From: Bacteroidia bacterium
GTDB lineage: Bacteria > Bacteroidota > Bacteroidia > Bacteroidales > Paludibacteraceae
Direction: 5' to 3'
NCBI GenBank assembly: GCA_009929445.1
Contig: SAAL01000034.1
Location: forward strand, 1 to 33,636
DNA: 33,636 nt
The notes under the pieces were generated by a model. That model was not told where the DNA came from and ran no database searches. It saw only the letters and a list, made by a program, of their open reading frames with translations. Of this stretch, positions 9,155 to 18,555 are shown one piece after another; the stretch's first letter is position 1; each line of letters opens with the position of its first letter. A program made the position numbers and the translations under genes.

Positions 9155-10525
9155 TTACACTTTCCTTATCCAATGAAGGGGAGTTGAATGCTGAATTTTC
9201 ATCCGGATTCTCCATTCAGCAGGATACAGGTTGTTGCACCTGCTGCCGATATTCTTGACCCACCCGATCGGTACCGACTCATAAGTAAGCAGTACGTAGC
9301 CTTTCGCGGTTTCGGGCAGCGCAATGGCCTCTTTGCTCAGATACTGAATGGCAGTAGTTATATCTACTTCTGCGGTAATCATTTTTTTTATATCAATAGA
9401 TTTTGACAATGCCAGGCTTGTATGCGGTATGAAGTCTTTGCCTTTCTGTTCTGCAAGTGTAATGCCGTAATGCATCGTTTTCAGATTATTTCTGAGCAAA
9501 TCCACTTTTTCGGCGTGTTCTTTCGGAATGGCCGTTATCAGGTTGTTTTCAAAAATCAATTCCCGGTTTTCGGAATCCAGTAACTGGTTTTTGAGCAAAT
9601 GAAAGGAATGCTCCGCTTTTACGGGTGATTTGGCGGATTTCTTCCTGCCCGTGGGAGTGCGGGGAGCCGGTGAAGTTTTTCGAACAACTGAAATAAAAAA
9701 TCCTTCACCGCGTGTTTTGTGTGGAAAAAACCGGCATCCTTTCTCAGTTGCCGTGATTTCCGGAAAATTTGAAATATCTGCATGCAGAACTTCTGCTCCC
9801 AGTTCGTCCTCCATCCATTTTACATTGTACTCATTTTCGGTTTCGTTGTACGTACAAGTGCTGTAAATTAATATACCGTCCGTTTTCAGCGTATCCCACA
9901 CACCGCTCAGAATATCTTTCTGACGGGCAGCACACACGACTACATTTTGCTCGCTCCATTCGTCGATGGCTCCTGCATCTTTACGAAACATCCCTTCGCC
10001 TGAGCAGGGAGCATCTACCACCACAACGTCAAAAAACGAAGGCAAACGCTGAAAATCTTCAGGCGCATTGTTGCACACCAGAAAATTATCATTTCCCCAT
10101 TTAATCATGTTTTCCGACAGTATATAAGCGCGGCTTCTTACAATCTCGTTGCTTACCAGAAAACCTTTTTTATTCAGAAACCTGGAGATGAGTGTTGATT
10201 TTCCGCCCGGTGCAGCGCTCAGGTCGAGCACTGTGCTGCCGGGTGATGCAAATTGTTCGAGTACCTGCTGCAGAAACATCGAAGAAGCTTCCTGCACGTA
10301 GTATGCACCGGCATGAAATAGCGGATCGGCTGTAAACAAGGGTCTCTCGTCAAGGTAATATCCGGAGTCGCACCAGGCTACTTTGCAGGCTGAAGGTACG
10401 AGCTGCAATTTGTCGTTCACCCGCACACTCACGGGCGATGGTTCGTTGAGCGAATCTGCGAAAGACGTATATTTGTCTTTCAGCAGGCTTTTCATGGCAG
10501 CGGTAAATGGAGCGGGTAAATTCAT
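9155..10525 (-). CDS. RsmF/NOL1-NOP2-Sun family rRNA cytosine-C5 methyltransferase
   Basis: The 456-residue protein starts at the ATG at 10525. The frame extends four codons to a TTG, but that codon overlaps a promoter-like TATATTTG box. The SAM-binding motif DLSAAPGGKST lies at 101-111, followed by a motif-IV cysteine in VVVDAPCSGEGMF (C174) and the catalytic motif-VI cysteine in IYSTCTYN (C224). These two cysteines are the hallmark of RNA m5C methyltransferases. The C-terminal 170 residues, including HYGITLAEQKGKDFIPHTSLALS, match the extra domain of the RsmF group that acts on 16S rRNA. The exact target base is not shown here. It is probably the first gene of the minus-strand group 5674-10525. 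Confidence 0.9.
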   Translation of the reverse strand: MNLPAPFTAAMKSLLKDKYTSFADSLNEPSPVSVRVNDKLQLVPSACKVAWCDSGYYLDERPLFTADPLFHAGAYYVQEASSMFLQQVLEQFASPGSTVLDLSAAPGGKSTLISRFLNKKGFLVSNEIVRSRAYILSENMIKWGNDNFLVCNNAPEDFQRLPSFFDVVVVDAPCSGEGMFRKDAGAIDEWSEQNVVVCAARQKDILSGVWDTLKTDGILIYSTCTYNETENEYNVKWMEDELGAEVLHADISNFPEITATEKGCRFFPHKTRGEGFFISVVRKTSPAPRTPTGRKKSAKSPVKAEHSFHLLKNQLLDSENRELIFENNLITAIPKEHAEKVDLLRNNLKTMHYGITLAEQKGKDFIPHTSLALSKSIDIKKMITAEVDITTAIQYLSKEAIALPETAKGYVLLTYESVPIGWVKNIGSRCNNLYPAEWRIRMKIQHSTPLHWIRKV

Positions 10526-10534
10526 ATTTGAGTG

Positions 10535-10542
10535 CAAATATA
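10535..10542 (-). promoter_or_regulatory. Candidate -7 box (TATATTTG) directly in front of the methyltransferase gene
   Basis: On the minus strand TATATTTG ends only 9 bases before the ATG, so the transcript would have almost no 5' leader. No TTTG box is found at the expected upstream distance, so confidence is limited. Confidence 0.35.
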
Positions 10543-10664
10543 CTTATTTTCCGTTCGGATAAAGCGCTTGCAGCAAATTTTATTTGAATTCCTGCTTTCA
10601 AAATTCAATAAAATAAGCTAATATTGCAAACAAATTCAGACATTCAAATTAATTGAGAAATACT

Positions 10665-12926
10665 ATGAGAATTCGATCCTTATTCATATTTCTGACTACC
10701 GGAATACTTGTTTTTTCTTCCTGCAGTAAAGAATACATCACGGATTACACCTCTTTAGTCGATCCGTTTATCGGCACCGGCGGTCACGGTCATACATTTC
10801 CGGGAGCCACTTATCCTTACGGAATGGTTCAGCTGAGTCCCGATACACGTATTTTTGAATGGGACGCCTGCTCCGGATATCACTTCACCGATACTACAAT
10901 CAATGGATTTTCACATACACATCTTAGCGGAACAGGTATAGGTGACTATACCGATGTGCTTGTGATGCCTGTAGTAGGAGAGCCCGATATCCGCAAAGCA
11001 ACTCCTGAAAGTCAGCAAACTTCTTTTGCATCGCCGTTCAGAAAAGAAACCGAAAAAGCTGTACCGGGATATTATACGGTAGAACTGGACCGCTACAAGG
11101 TGAAAGCCGAGTTAACAGCCACACAGCGTGCCGGATTTCATAAATACACATATCCACTGAGCGATAAAGCCGGATTGCTGATTGACCTGGATTATACCAA
11201 TCAGAATCATCCTACCGACAGTGTAATTATCGAAATAGTCAGCGATACCGAAATTCGCGGACTGAAAAAAAGTCGGGGATGGGCTCGTCAGCAATGGATT
11301 TATTTCTACGCCGTCACTTCCAAACCGTTTACTTCTGCCACTTTTTACAAAAATGATTCGATAGTGCCTGACTCGATGCTGCTGAACGGAAAAAGCGGAA
11401 AAATTTTCCTGTCATTTAACACCAAAGACAGAGAAGAAGTAATGCTCAAAGTCGGAATTTCGGCAGTGGACATAGATGGCGCCAGGAAAAATCTGGAGCA
11501 GGAGATACCTGCTTGGGACTTTGAAGGTGTGAGAATCAATACAAGAAAAGTGTGGAATGACCTGTTGGCAAAAGTTGATGTGGAATCGAAAAATGAAACA
11601 GATAAACGAATATTTTATACAGCACTTTACCATACAGCCATTGCTCCGAATGTATTCTCCGATGTGGATGGCCGTTACCGTGGAATGGATAAGCAGATCC
11701 ACCAGTCGGGGGAGAATGTGTACACCGTTTTTTCTACGTGGGATACCATGCGGGCACTTCATCCGCTGCTCACCATTATCAATCCGGAACTAAACCAGAA
11801 TTTCATTCGCACCTTGCTTTCCAAATACAAAGAGGGCGGTATTCTGCCCATGTGGGAACTTGCAGCTAACTACACCGCAACCATGATAGGATACAATGCT
11901 GTGCCAATTATTGTGGATGCATACATGAAAGGCGACCGGAATTTTGATCTTGATCTGGCGTATGAAGCTGTCCTTAAATCTTCGGCATACGATACTACCG
12001 GCATTAAAGATACTCCTCTCTATATCAACGCTTTGCAGCCCATTTCAAAGAAATTTAAAAATGAAACAGGCTACATTCCCTTCGATAAAGAAATAGAAAG
12101 TGTGGCAAAAGGTCTGGAATATGCTTACAACGACTGGTGCATACTCCAGATGGCCCGGGACCGGAAAGATACAGCCAACATAACCAAATACGAAAAACTG
12201 GCAACGAACTACAGGAATTATTTTGATGCCGGCACCGGATTTATGCGCGGCAAGGACTCGAAAGGAAACTGGCGGTCACCATTCAACCCCAGAAGCTCCG
12301 TTCACCGGGATGATGATTACTGCGAAGGAACTGCCTGGCAATGGCTTTGGTTCGTGCCGCATCAGGTGGATAGTTTGGTACAATTATTGGGTGGAAAAGA
12401 AAAATTCGTGGCCAAGCTGGACGGCTTGTTTACCGCTGACTCCAGGATAGAAGGCAACCAGACTTCGGTAGATATTTCAGGGCTTATAGGGCAGTATGCT
12501 CATGGCAACGAACCGAGTCATCATATTATTCATTTATACAACTATGTGGATATGCCTTATAAAACGCAGGAATTGATTGATACGGTGCTTTATTCGCAGT
12601 ATTCCGACAAACCCGACGGACTTTCGGGCAACGAAGACTGCGGACAAATGTCGGCCTGGTATGTGCTCAACTCCATGGGATTCTATCAGCTATGCCCCGG
12701 AAATCCGACTTATTCCATCGGAAGGCCTGTTTTTGATAACGTAAGAATTACTTTGAATAACGGCAGGTATTTTGAAATAAAAACCTATAACAATTCAAGA
12801 AAAAATAAATACATCAAAAGCATAAAACTGAACAATAAGAAACTCGAAAAACCATTTTTTACTCACGCTGAGCTGATGGCGGGCGGTAAACTGGAAATTG
12901 TAATGACCGACAAAGCGAAAAAATAA
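10665..12926 (+). CDS. GH92 family alpha-mannosidase, lipoprotein
   Basis: The 753-residue protein starts at ATG 10665. A TTG four codons upstream is in frame, but only the ATG gives a standard lipoprotein signal (MRIRSLFIFLTTGILVFSSC, Cys20). The mature enzyme begins YTSLVDPFIGTGGHGHTFPGA and continues PYGMVQLSPDT and GFSHTHLSGTG, the typical N-terminal lobe of GH92. Later come HGNEPSHHIIHLY (E616) and SGNEDCGQMSAWY (E657, D658), which are conserved in the catalytic barrel. GH92 enzymes are calcium-dependent inverting exo-alpha-mannosidases acting on N-glycan or yeast mannan linkages. Which linkage it cleaves cannot be read here. It is probably on the cell surface or in the periplasm. The DUF5103 gene starts 31 bases later. 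Confidence 0.93.
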   Translation: MRIRSLFIFLTTGILVFSSCSKEYITDYTSLVDPFIGTGGHGHTFPGATYPYGMVQLSPDTRIFEWDACSGYHFTDTTINGFSHTHLSGTGIGDYTDVLVMPVVGEPDIRKATPESQQTSFASPFRKETEKAVPGYYTVELDRYKVKAELTATQRAGFHKYTYPLSDKAGLLIDLDYTNQNHPTDSVIIEIVSDTEIRGLKKSRGWARQQWIYFYAVTSKPFTSATFYKNDSIVPDSMLLNGKSGKIFLSFNTKDREEVMLKVGISAVDIDGARKNLEQEIPAWDFEGVRINTRKVWNDLLAKVDVESKNETDKRIFYTALYHTAIAPNVFSDVDGRYRGMDKQIHQSGENVYTVFSTWDTMRALHPLLTIINPELNQNFIRTLLSKYKEGGILPMWELAANYTATMIGYNAVPIIVDAYMKGDRNFDLDLAYEAVLKSSAYDTTGIKDTPLYINALQPISKKFKNETGYIPFDKEIESVAKGLEYAYNDWCILQMARDRKDTANITKYEKLATNYRNYFDAGTGFMRGKDSKGNWRSPFNPRSSVHRDDDYCEGTAWQWLWFVPHQVDSLVQLLGGKEKFVAKLDGLFTADSRIEGNQTSVDISGLIGQYAHGNEPSHHIIHLYNYVDMPYKTQELIDTVLYSQYSDKPDGLSGNEDCGQMSAWYVLNSMGFYQLCPGNPTYSIGRPVFDNVRITLNNGRYFEIKTYNNSRKNKYIKSIKLNNKKLEKPFFTHAELMAGGKLEIVMTDKAKK

Positions 12927-12957
12927 CCAACTGCAGATTTTTTTTTGAAAAAATAGA

Positions 12958-14208
12958 ATGATGAGGAGTTTAATTTTATTCCCGTTTTTGTTGTTAGCCG
13001 TGTTTCTTCGGGGGCAGGAGGTGTTCCAAACCCGTATTATACATGAAAATGTGAAAACACTGCAGGTGAAAGTGAACGATAATCCGTTGACTTTGCCTGT
13101 TATTACACTGAACGGGAATGATGTACTCGAAATAAGTTTTGACGAGATGTCGCATGAAAAACGTTCATTCTCGTACGAAATAAAACACTGCAATGCCGAC
13201 TGGACAATCTCATCACTTTCCTCATCCGAATACTTGCAGGGATTCTCACGCGGATACATTGACGACTACGCTTTGTCTGTCAACACCACGTTTCTTTACA
13301 CTAATTACAGGTTCATCCTGCCCAATAACGATGTATCTTTTGCCGTTTCGGGCAATTATCTGATCAATATTTACGAAGACAATCAAACGGATAATCCCGT
13401 GGCTCATGTCTGTTTTTCGGTAGTGGAGCCGCAGGTGGAAATAAGTGCTGCTGTGCGTGGAAATACCGATACCGAGTTAAATAAATCGATGCAGCAACTT
13501 GATTTTGATGTTGTTATGCGAAATTATAAAATTCAGGATGCTCAGACTGAATTGAAAGTAGTGGTAAGGCAAAATAACCGCACAGACAATCAGGTTACCG
13601 GTCTGAAACCTACTTTTTACTCAGCCGATAAACTCAGTTTTGTCAATAACCGTCAGCTTATTTTCGAAGGTGGAAATGAGTTTCATCGTTTCGACTTTTC
13701 ATCCATCTACAATTACGATGAGCGCATTGCTCAAATAAAATTTGACAGACCGTATTATCAGGTTTATCTGACCGAAAACAGCATTCAGGCAGACGATGCC
13801 TATATGCAGGATTTTGATGTGAACGGACGATTCGTGGTCAACTATCAAAACGCGATAGAAAGCCCGGACGTGGAAGCCGATTATATGTTTGTGAATTTTT
13901 ATCTGCCCGTAAACCGTCCGTTTATTCAGGGAAATATCTTTCTGGGTGGAAACTGGAACTACAACCGGTTGAACGCACTCTCCCGAATGGATTACGACCC
14001 CTCCAATGGCTTGTATTACAAAACGTTGCTTCTCAAACAGGGCGGATACAACTATCAGTATTTGTTTCTTCGTGAAGGTGAGACCAGGGCCAGTACGAAA
14101 CCTGTAGACGGCAGTCACTGGCAAACCCAGAACGAATATGCCATCTACATCTATCACCGGCCGTGGGGTGGGAGATATGACAAACTGGTGGGTGTAAAGA
14201 TTCTTTAG
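12958..14208 (+). CDS. DUF5103 / type IX secretion system plug-like protein
   Basis: The 416-residue protein begins with a signal peptide (MMRSLILFPFLLLAVFLRGQ; a second ATG is the next codon). The body is beta-rich and contains LEISFDEMSHEKRSFSYEIKH, HCNADW, YRFILPNNDVSFAVSGNYLINIY, LQVKVNDNPLTLPVITLNG and, near the C-terminus, NIFLGGNWNYNRLN and GGYNYQYLFL. I recognise this as DUF5103, a family that includes the Plug protein which seals the outer-membrane translocon of the type IX secretion system. Other members may have related envelope roles, so the Plug role here is inference by family. It follows the GH92 gene closely and may share its transcript. A heptamer repeat begins 4 bases after its stop. 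Confidence 0.82.
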   Translation: MMRSLILFPFLLLAVFLRGQEVFQTRIIHENVKTLQVKVNDNPLTLPVITLNGNDVLEISFDEMSHEKRSFSYEIKHCNADWTISSLSSSEYLQGFSRGYIDDYALSVNTTFLYTNYRFILPNNDVSFAVSGNYLINIYEDNQTDNPVAHVCFSVVEPQVEISAAVRGNTDTELNKSMQQLDFDVVMRNYKIQDAQTELKVVVRQNNRTDNQVTGLKPTFYSADKLSFVNNRQLIFEGGNEFHRFDFSSIYNYDERIAQIKFDRPYYQVYLTENSIQADDAYMQDFDVNGRFVVNYQNAIESPDVEADYMFVNFYLPVNRPFIQGNIFLGGNWNYNRLNALSRMDYDPSNGLYYKTLLLKQGGYNYQYLFLREGETRASTKPVDGSHWQTQNEYAIYIYHRPWGGRYDKLVGVKIL

Positions 14209-14212
14209 TGTC

Positions 14213-14267
14213 GTGTTCTGTGTTCTGTGTTCTGTGTTCTGTGTTCTGTGTTCTGTGTTCTGTGTTC
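14213..14267 (+). repeat. Heptanucleotide tandem repeat (GTGTTCT, about 7.9 copies)
   Basis: Seven perfect copies of GTGTTCT run from 14213 to 14261, followed by a partial GTGTTC to 14267. The array fills most of the 93-base gap between the DUF5103 stop and the aspartokinase start and ends 34 bases before that start. Confidence 0.95.
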
Positions 14268-14301
14268 ATTTGCTTAATTACCAATAACTCAATAACTTTA
14301 T

Positions 14302-15555
14302 ATGATTGTTTATAAATTCGGAGGAGCGTCAGTAAAGTCGTCTGACGGTATAAAAAACATTGTACAAATTGTATCGTCGGTACAGGACGACCTGTTTATC
14401 GTGGTTTCGGCTATGGGAAAAACAACCAACGCTATGGAAGTAGTGCTTGATTTTTTTATGAAAGCCGAAAGGGAAGCAGCACTCGTAAAACTGACCGAAG
14501 TGGAATCGTATCATCAGCAGATTATTTCGGAATTGTTTGATGATAAAACCGTAGGTGAAAAGGCTGTAGAACCGCTTTTTGACCAACTGAAGCATTTCCT
14601 GAACGAAGCTGTGGGAAATGATTACGACCGCTGGTATGATCAGCTTGTTTCATACGGCGAGGTGATTTCTACGGCCATTGTTTCCGCTTTTCTGCAGGAA
14701 TCGGGTGTTGAAAACAAATGGCTGGACATGCGTGAGCTACTGGTGACCGACAGTAATTTCCGCGAAGCGAATGTAAACTACCTGGAATCTGAAAAGAGAC
14801 TGAAAGCAGCTGTGGATTTCAGCAAACACAAAGTGTATATCGGTCAGGGATTTATAGGTACCACTATGAAAGGACTGCCTACCACACTCGGTCGTGAAGG
14901 TTCGGATTATACGGCTGCTGTTGTGGGCAATCTGCTGGATGCTTCGGGAGTAACCATCTGGAAAGATGTGCCCGGAATTCTGAATGCCGATCCGCGAATT
15001 TTCCCGGGTACGGTGCTCATTCCCGAACTTTCATACCTGGATGCCGTGGAGCTGGCATACAGCGGCGCTCAGATCATTCACCCGAAAACCATAAAACCAC
15101 TCGAAAACAAGCAGATTCCGCTTTTTGTACGTCCGTTTGGAAGTCCGCACGAAGCCGGTTCGGTTATCAAAGCTACTCCGAGTCAGATTGATGTGCCGAT
15201 ACTGATTTTGAAAAAAAATCAGGTGCTGGTCACTTTGCGTCCACTCGATTTTTCATTTATCCTCGAGGAAAGTCTTACCTGGATTTTCACAGTTGTAGAA
15301 AAATACAGGTTGAAAGTGGCACTGATCCAAAGCTCAGCCATCAGCATTTCCATCTGTGTGGACAACAGCCGGTATCTCCAGCGTGCGCTCGACGAACTGG
15401 CAAACGATTACAAAGTGAGCTATAATACCGGCCTGGAATTGCTCACCATACGCGGAACGAATGCTGAAATCATAAGCCGGACTACTGAAGGACGCGAAAT
15501 ACTTGTACAACAGAAAACCCGACGCATTGCCAGGATACTGATGCGGGAAAAATAA
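14302..15555 (+). CDS. lysC: Aspartokinase (monofunctional)
   Basis: The 417-residue cytosolic enzyme phosphorylates aspartate, the first step toward lysine, threonine, methionine and diaminopimelate. The start MIVYKFGGASVKSSDGI holds the kinase motif KFGG (5-8). VVSAMGKTTN is the second phosphate motif, TTLGREGSDYTAA the substrate-binding block and VTIWKDVPGILNADPRI the nucleotide-binding block, followed by GAQIIHPKT. The C-terminal 120 residues look like paired ACT domains that sense an amino acid. There is no homoserine dehydrogenase domain. The 5' region holds the heptamer repeat and no visible attenuator or riboswitch, so its feedback class is unknown. A strong hairpin follows at 15593-15626. 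Confidence 0.93.
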   Translation: MIVYKFGGASVKSSDGIKNIVQIVSSVQDDLFIVVSAMGKTTNAMEVVLDFFMKAEREAALVKLTEVESYHQQIISELFDDKTVGEKAVEPLFDQLKHFLNEAVGNDYDRWYDQLVSYGEVISTAIVSAFLQESGVENKWLDMRELLVTDSNFREANVNYLESEKRLKAAVDFSKHKVYIGQGFIGTTMKGLPTTLGREGSDYTAAVVGNLLDASGVTIWKDVPGILNADPRIFPGTVLIPELSYLDAVELAYSGAQIIHPKTIKPLENKQIPLFVRPFGSPHEAGSVIKATPSQIDVPILILKKNQVLVTLRPLDFSFILEESLTWIFTVVEKYRLKVALIQSSAISISICVDNSRYLQRALDELANDYKVSYNTGLELLTIRGTNAEIISRTTEGREILVQQKTRRIARILMREK

Positions 15556-15592
15556 ATCTCAACCAATTTTTTCTGTGAGATTATTCAAGAAA

Positions 15593-15626
15593 AAATAGCT
15601 GTCAATTAAATGATTGACAGCTATTT
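15593..15626. terminator. Hairpin between convergent lysC and sialidase genes, probably a bidirectional terminator
   Basis: AAATAGCTGTCAAT (15593-15606) pairs perfectly over 14 bp with the arm 15613-15626 around a 6-base loop. The T tract after it is short (TTT then AAATTAAT), but the A5/T3 ends let it act on either strand. A weaker AATCTCA/TGAGATT hairpin precedes it at 15555-15582. Confidence 0.7.
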
Positions 15627-15647
15627 AAATTAATACGATACTTTGAA

Positions 15648-17252
15648 TCAACGTTTTTTTCCTTTTGGCAGAATATATTTATCCTTTCCGCCTGTAAGCC
15701 AGTTAAGTGAAAAGTTGATATAATACATTTTGTAGCTGCTCTGTTCATCCTCTTCCAGATAAACTCCAATTGTGCCGTCGGGCAGAATGGTTATAGACGA
15801 ATAAGCAGAAGTGTTTGGTGCAATCGTTTTCTTTACGGGCCAGGTTTTTCCTTCGTCGTAACTCATCCACATGGTCACGTTTCTGCGTGATTTGTCATTG
15901 GGCATGGTGTGGAGAATACGGTCTTTTTCGAAACCATCCAGTGTCGAAGTCAGTCTGACAATATCCGCGTCACACCTGGCACCCCAGATTTCAGACCAGG
16001 TGTTTCTTGTGCCCCAGGTAATGCCTCCGTCAGATGACACCGCCCAAAGCCTGTTACCGTACGATTCGGGCTGACGGCTGCTCATCAAAATGTCACCGTT
16101 GTTCAGTTCAATCACTTTGGCTTCATCGCCATTCACAATGGCAGTTTCAGATACTTTCCAGTTCTCACCTTCATCATCTGAATAAACGGCATAATTGTGC
16201 AGCCCGTTTTTGCCGGGTTCACGAACTACCAGTACTCCCATTAACCGACCGGATCTGGTACACAAACCATGCCCGGAACCGAAAAATAAGCTCATCCATT
16301 TGGAGCGAACGGGATCACTGTTTTCGTAGCCGTAAATCTGATAGGTGATGTCGCGTGGTGCGGACCAGGTAATGCCATTATCGGTGCTTTTAGAAACATA
16401 TGTTCTTTGCGGATTGTCGGCAGTAGATCCCCATAAACCGGTTCCACCCACATAAAGAGCAACCAGTTTACCCGATTTGGCTTTCATAATCAAAGCATCA
16501 CCAAAACCTTTGCCTCTTCCTTTTCCTTCAGCCACAGTAACGGGTTCAGACCATGTTTTTCCGCCGTCAGTGCTTCTGTTGGCCACAACGTCAATATCTT
16601 CGGGTAAATCCGTGCTGTTGAATTTTCGTTTGTCGGTAAGGATTACCAGCGAGCCATCTTTAGCAGTGGTAATGGCCGGAATGCGGTAGTTTTTCGAGCC
16701 GTAATCGTTGGGAGCATACACCAGGGTTCTTCTCAGCAATATTTCTCTTGCGCCCTCGGGATTACCAGCGGTAAAGAAGTGTGTATTCATTCCTGCTGTC
16801 AGCGAAATGACAGACGCATCAAGTTTATTACCTTCGCTGGCTTTTTCCTTTACATCATAAGTAATATAAATGCAGGTGGTGTCTGAAGTTAATTTTCCTT
16901 GGAGCGGAATCACAATATCACGCTTCGAAGGTTTTGCTTTACCCAGCAAAACTGATGATTTAAGCGGATTTCTGGGATCGAATTGTTCTTTTGTGTTTTT
17001 TTGATAAATAAGTATTTGCGCTACGTCTTTGATATTCGTTGTTCCGTTCATATTCATCTTCAACGAAGAGAGTTCAACGGGATTACTACCTGTTGCCGCG
17101 AGTTTTATAATCAGGATTTCCTCGTTATTATTGCCGCGGGCACTGTAATTATTATCCTGAATTACAGTCGGGCTTGAAATTTTCACTTCCAGAGCAAATA
17201 CCGAATGAAAGCTCAGTAAGATTGCAATGGTGAATAAATAATTCTTGTTCAT
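15648..17252 (-). CDS. Secreted exo-alpha-sialidase (GH33)
   Basis: The 534-residue protein has a signal peptide (about residues 1-20, cleaved after HSVFA). Residues 21-170 form an N-terminal beta domain like the sialidase-associated BNR N-terminal domain. The six-bladed propeller starts at the YRIP motif (189-192), whose Arg190 belongs to the sialate-binding arginine triad. Five Asp boxes are visible: STDGGKTW (227), STDNGITW (289), SDDEGENW (358), SSDGGITW (406) and SYDEGKTW (464). Glu382 in VIELNNGD and Tyr484 in TSAYSS fit the catalytic Glu/Tyr pair. The enzyme releases terminal sialic acid from glycans. No sialic-acid catabolism genes are near, so the product is either used via distant genes or merely uncovers other sugars. 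Confidence 0.93.
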   Translation of the reverse strand: MNKNYLFTIAILLSFHSVFALEVKISSPTVIQDNNYSARGNNNEEILIIKLAATGSNPVELSSLKMNMNGTTNIKDVAQILIYQKNTKEQFDPRNPLKSSVLLGKAKPSKRDIVIPLQGKLTSDTTCIYITYDVKEKASEGNKLDASVISLTAGMNTHFFTAGNPEGAREILLRRTLVYAPNDYGSKNYRIPAITTAKDGSLVILTDKRKFNSTDLPEDIDVVANRSTDGGKTWSEPVTVAEGKGRGKGFGDALIMKAKSGKLVALYVGGTGLWGSTADNPQRTYVSKSTDNGITWSAPRDITYQIYGYENSDPVRSKWMSLFFGSGHGLCTRSGRLMGVLVVREPGKNGLHNYAVYSDDEGENWKVSETAIVNGDEAKVIELNNGDILMSSRQPESYGNRLWAVSSDGGITWGTRNTWSEIWGARCDADIVRLTSTLDGFEKDRILHTMPNDKSRRNVTMWMSYDEGKTWPVKKTIAPNTSAYSSITILPDGTIGVYLEEDEQSSYKMYYINFSLNWLTGGKDKYILPKGKKR

Positions 17253-17299
17253 AGAGATAAAAAGGTTTTAGATGATTTTAATCAATTGTATTATAAAGT

Positions 17300-17313
17300 G
17301 TTACAAAAGTAAC
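17300..17313 (-). promoter_or_regulatory. Palindrome GTTACTTTTGTAAC containing a possible -7 box for the sialidase gene
   Basis: On the minus strand TACTTTTG (17304-17311) fits TAnnTTTG and lies inside a 5+5 bp palindrome about 50 bases before the sialidase ATG. A TTTG occurs upstream (17337-17340) but at 25 bases, longer than the usual 19-21. The palindrome may be an operator. Confidence 0.35.
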
Positions 17314-17337
17314 AAAATAAACTGACTTAATTCGTTC

Positions 17338-17381
17338 AAAAAAAAAATGGTTTTGGTTAACTTATCAAACAGATAGTTAAC
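17338..17381 (-). terminator. Possible terminator after leuB
   Basis: On the minus strand GTTAACTATC (17381-17372) pairs with GATAAGTTAAC (17366-17356) with one bulge, and a run of about ten T follows 8 bases later (17347-17338). The distance to the T run makes it a weaker candidate, but it lies just after the leu operon. Confidence 0.4.
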
Positions 17382-17456
17382 GGTTCTTTTCATTCTGAAT
17401 AAATAAGTCCGGTTTATTTCAGGCAAATTGAAAACATGTGTTTTTTCAAAAAACCG

Positions 17457-18530
17457 CTATTTTTCCTTTATCCATTTTACAATCCACTCTCCAACCTCAC
17501 TAGTAGAACAAGCTTTTCCTCCTTCGGAAATATCTTCGGTAACCACACCGGCATCCATGCTGGCTGCTACAGCTTCGCGGATAATCGTGCCTTCGTCCAT
17601 CATTCCGAATGCATACTCAAACATCAACGCTGCTGAAAGAATGGTAGCCAGCGGATTGGCTATGTTTTTGCCGGCTGCTTGCGGATAGGAACCATGTATC
17701 GGTTCAAAAACCGAAGTGTGTAATCCGATGGAAGCGGATGGAAGCATTCCCAGCGAACCCGTGATAACAGAAGCTTCATCGGTAAGGATATCTCCGAAGA
17801 GATTTTCGGTAACCAGGACATCGAAACTTTTTGGCCACTGGATGATGCGCATGGCGGCATTGTCCACAAACATATATTCGGTTTCAATATCGGGATACTT
17901 CGGGGCAATTTCCTGGGCAATCTGTCTCCAAAGGCGTGATGTGGCAATAACATTTGCTTTATCCACAACGGTCACTTTTTTTCGACGCTGACCGGCATAT
18001 TTATAGGCAAGGTGCAGAATACGTTCAATTTCCTCACGGGTATATACACAGGTGTCGTAAGCCGTGTTTCCATCCTCACTGCGTCCCTGCGGACGACCGA
18101 AGTACATGCCGCCTGTCAGTTCCCGTATACACATAAAGTCGGCTCCTTCAACCAGATCGGCACGCAGAGGTGATTTATGAATTAATGAAGGGAATGTTGT
18201 TACCGGACGGATATTAGCATACAGCCCCAGCGTTTTGCGCATGCGCAGCAATCCCTGCTCCGGACGAACTTTTGCATTCGGGTCGTTGTCATACTTGGGC
18301 GAACCTATTGCCCCGAAAAGAACTGCATCGGACTGCATGCAGAGTTCGTGCGTTGCTGCCGGATAAGGATCTCCGGTTTCGTCAATGGCACAGGCTCCCA
18401 CAATGCCATAGTTGTATTCCAGATTATAACCAAATTTATCACATACGGTTTGAGTTACATCCAGTGCTTGTTTGATGATTTCCGGTCCGATACCGTCGCC
18501 CGGAAGAACGGCTATTTTTAATGTCTTCAT
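17457..18530 (-). CDS. leuB: 3-isopropylmalate dehydrogenase
   Basis: The 357-residue cytosolic enzyme oxidises and decarboxylates 3-isopropylmalate with NAD to give the leucine keto-acid precursor. It can also act on methylmalate in the citramalate route to isoleucine. Family motifs are [11 protein letters not shown] (9-19), [32 protein letters not shown] with substrate-binding arginines, ELTGGMYFG, the catalytic Tyr/Lys region [13 protein letters not shown] and VTVVDKANV, then [20 protein letters not shown] and [20 protein letters not shown] near the NAD site. Length is normal. It is the last gene of the minus-strand branched-chain operon. A copy of a nested palindromic repeat lies 26 bases upstream of its start. 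Confidence 0.96.
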   Translation of the reverse strand: MKTLKIAVLPGDGIGPEIIKQALDVTQTVCDKFGYNLEYNYGIVGACAIDETGDPYPAATHELCMQSDAVLFGAIGSPKYDNDPNAKVRPEQGLLRMRKTLGLYANIRPVTTFPSLIHKSPLRADLVEGADFMCIRELTGGMYFGRPQGRSEDGNTAYDTCVYTREEIERILHLAYKYAGQRRKKVTVVDKANVIATSRLWRQIAQEIAPKYPDIETEYMFVDNAAMRIIQWPKSFDVLVTENLFGDILTDEASVITGSLGMLPSASIGLHTSVFEPIHGSYPQAAGKNIANPLATILSAALMFEYAFGMMDEGTIIREAVAASMDAGVVTEDISEGGKACSTSEVGEWIVKWIKEK

Positions 18531-18555
18531 ATTTTTTAATTTTCACGAATTAAAA

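Noticed and set aside
10653-10664. TTG start four codons before the GH92 ATG
   Set aside because: The ATG at 10665 directly begins a standard signal peptide; the TTG adds residues without purpose.
14033-14284. Minus-strand frame with repeated TEHRTQN-like heptapeptides
   Set aside because: The pattern comes only from reading the 7-base tandem repeat in all frames; the rest is antisense to the DUF5103 gene.
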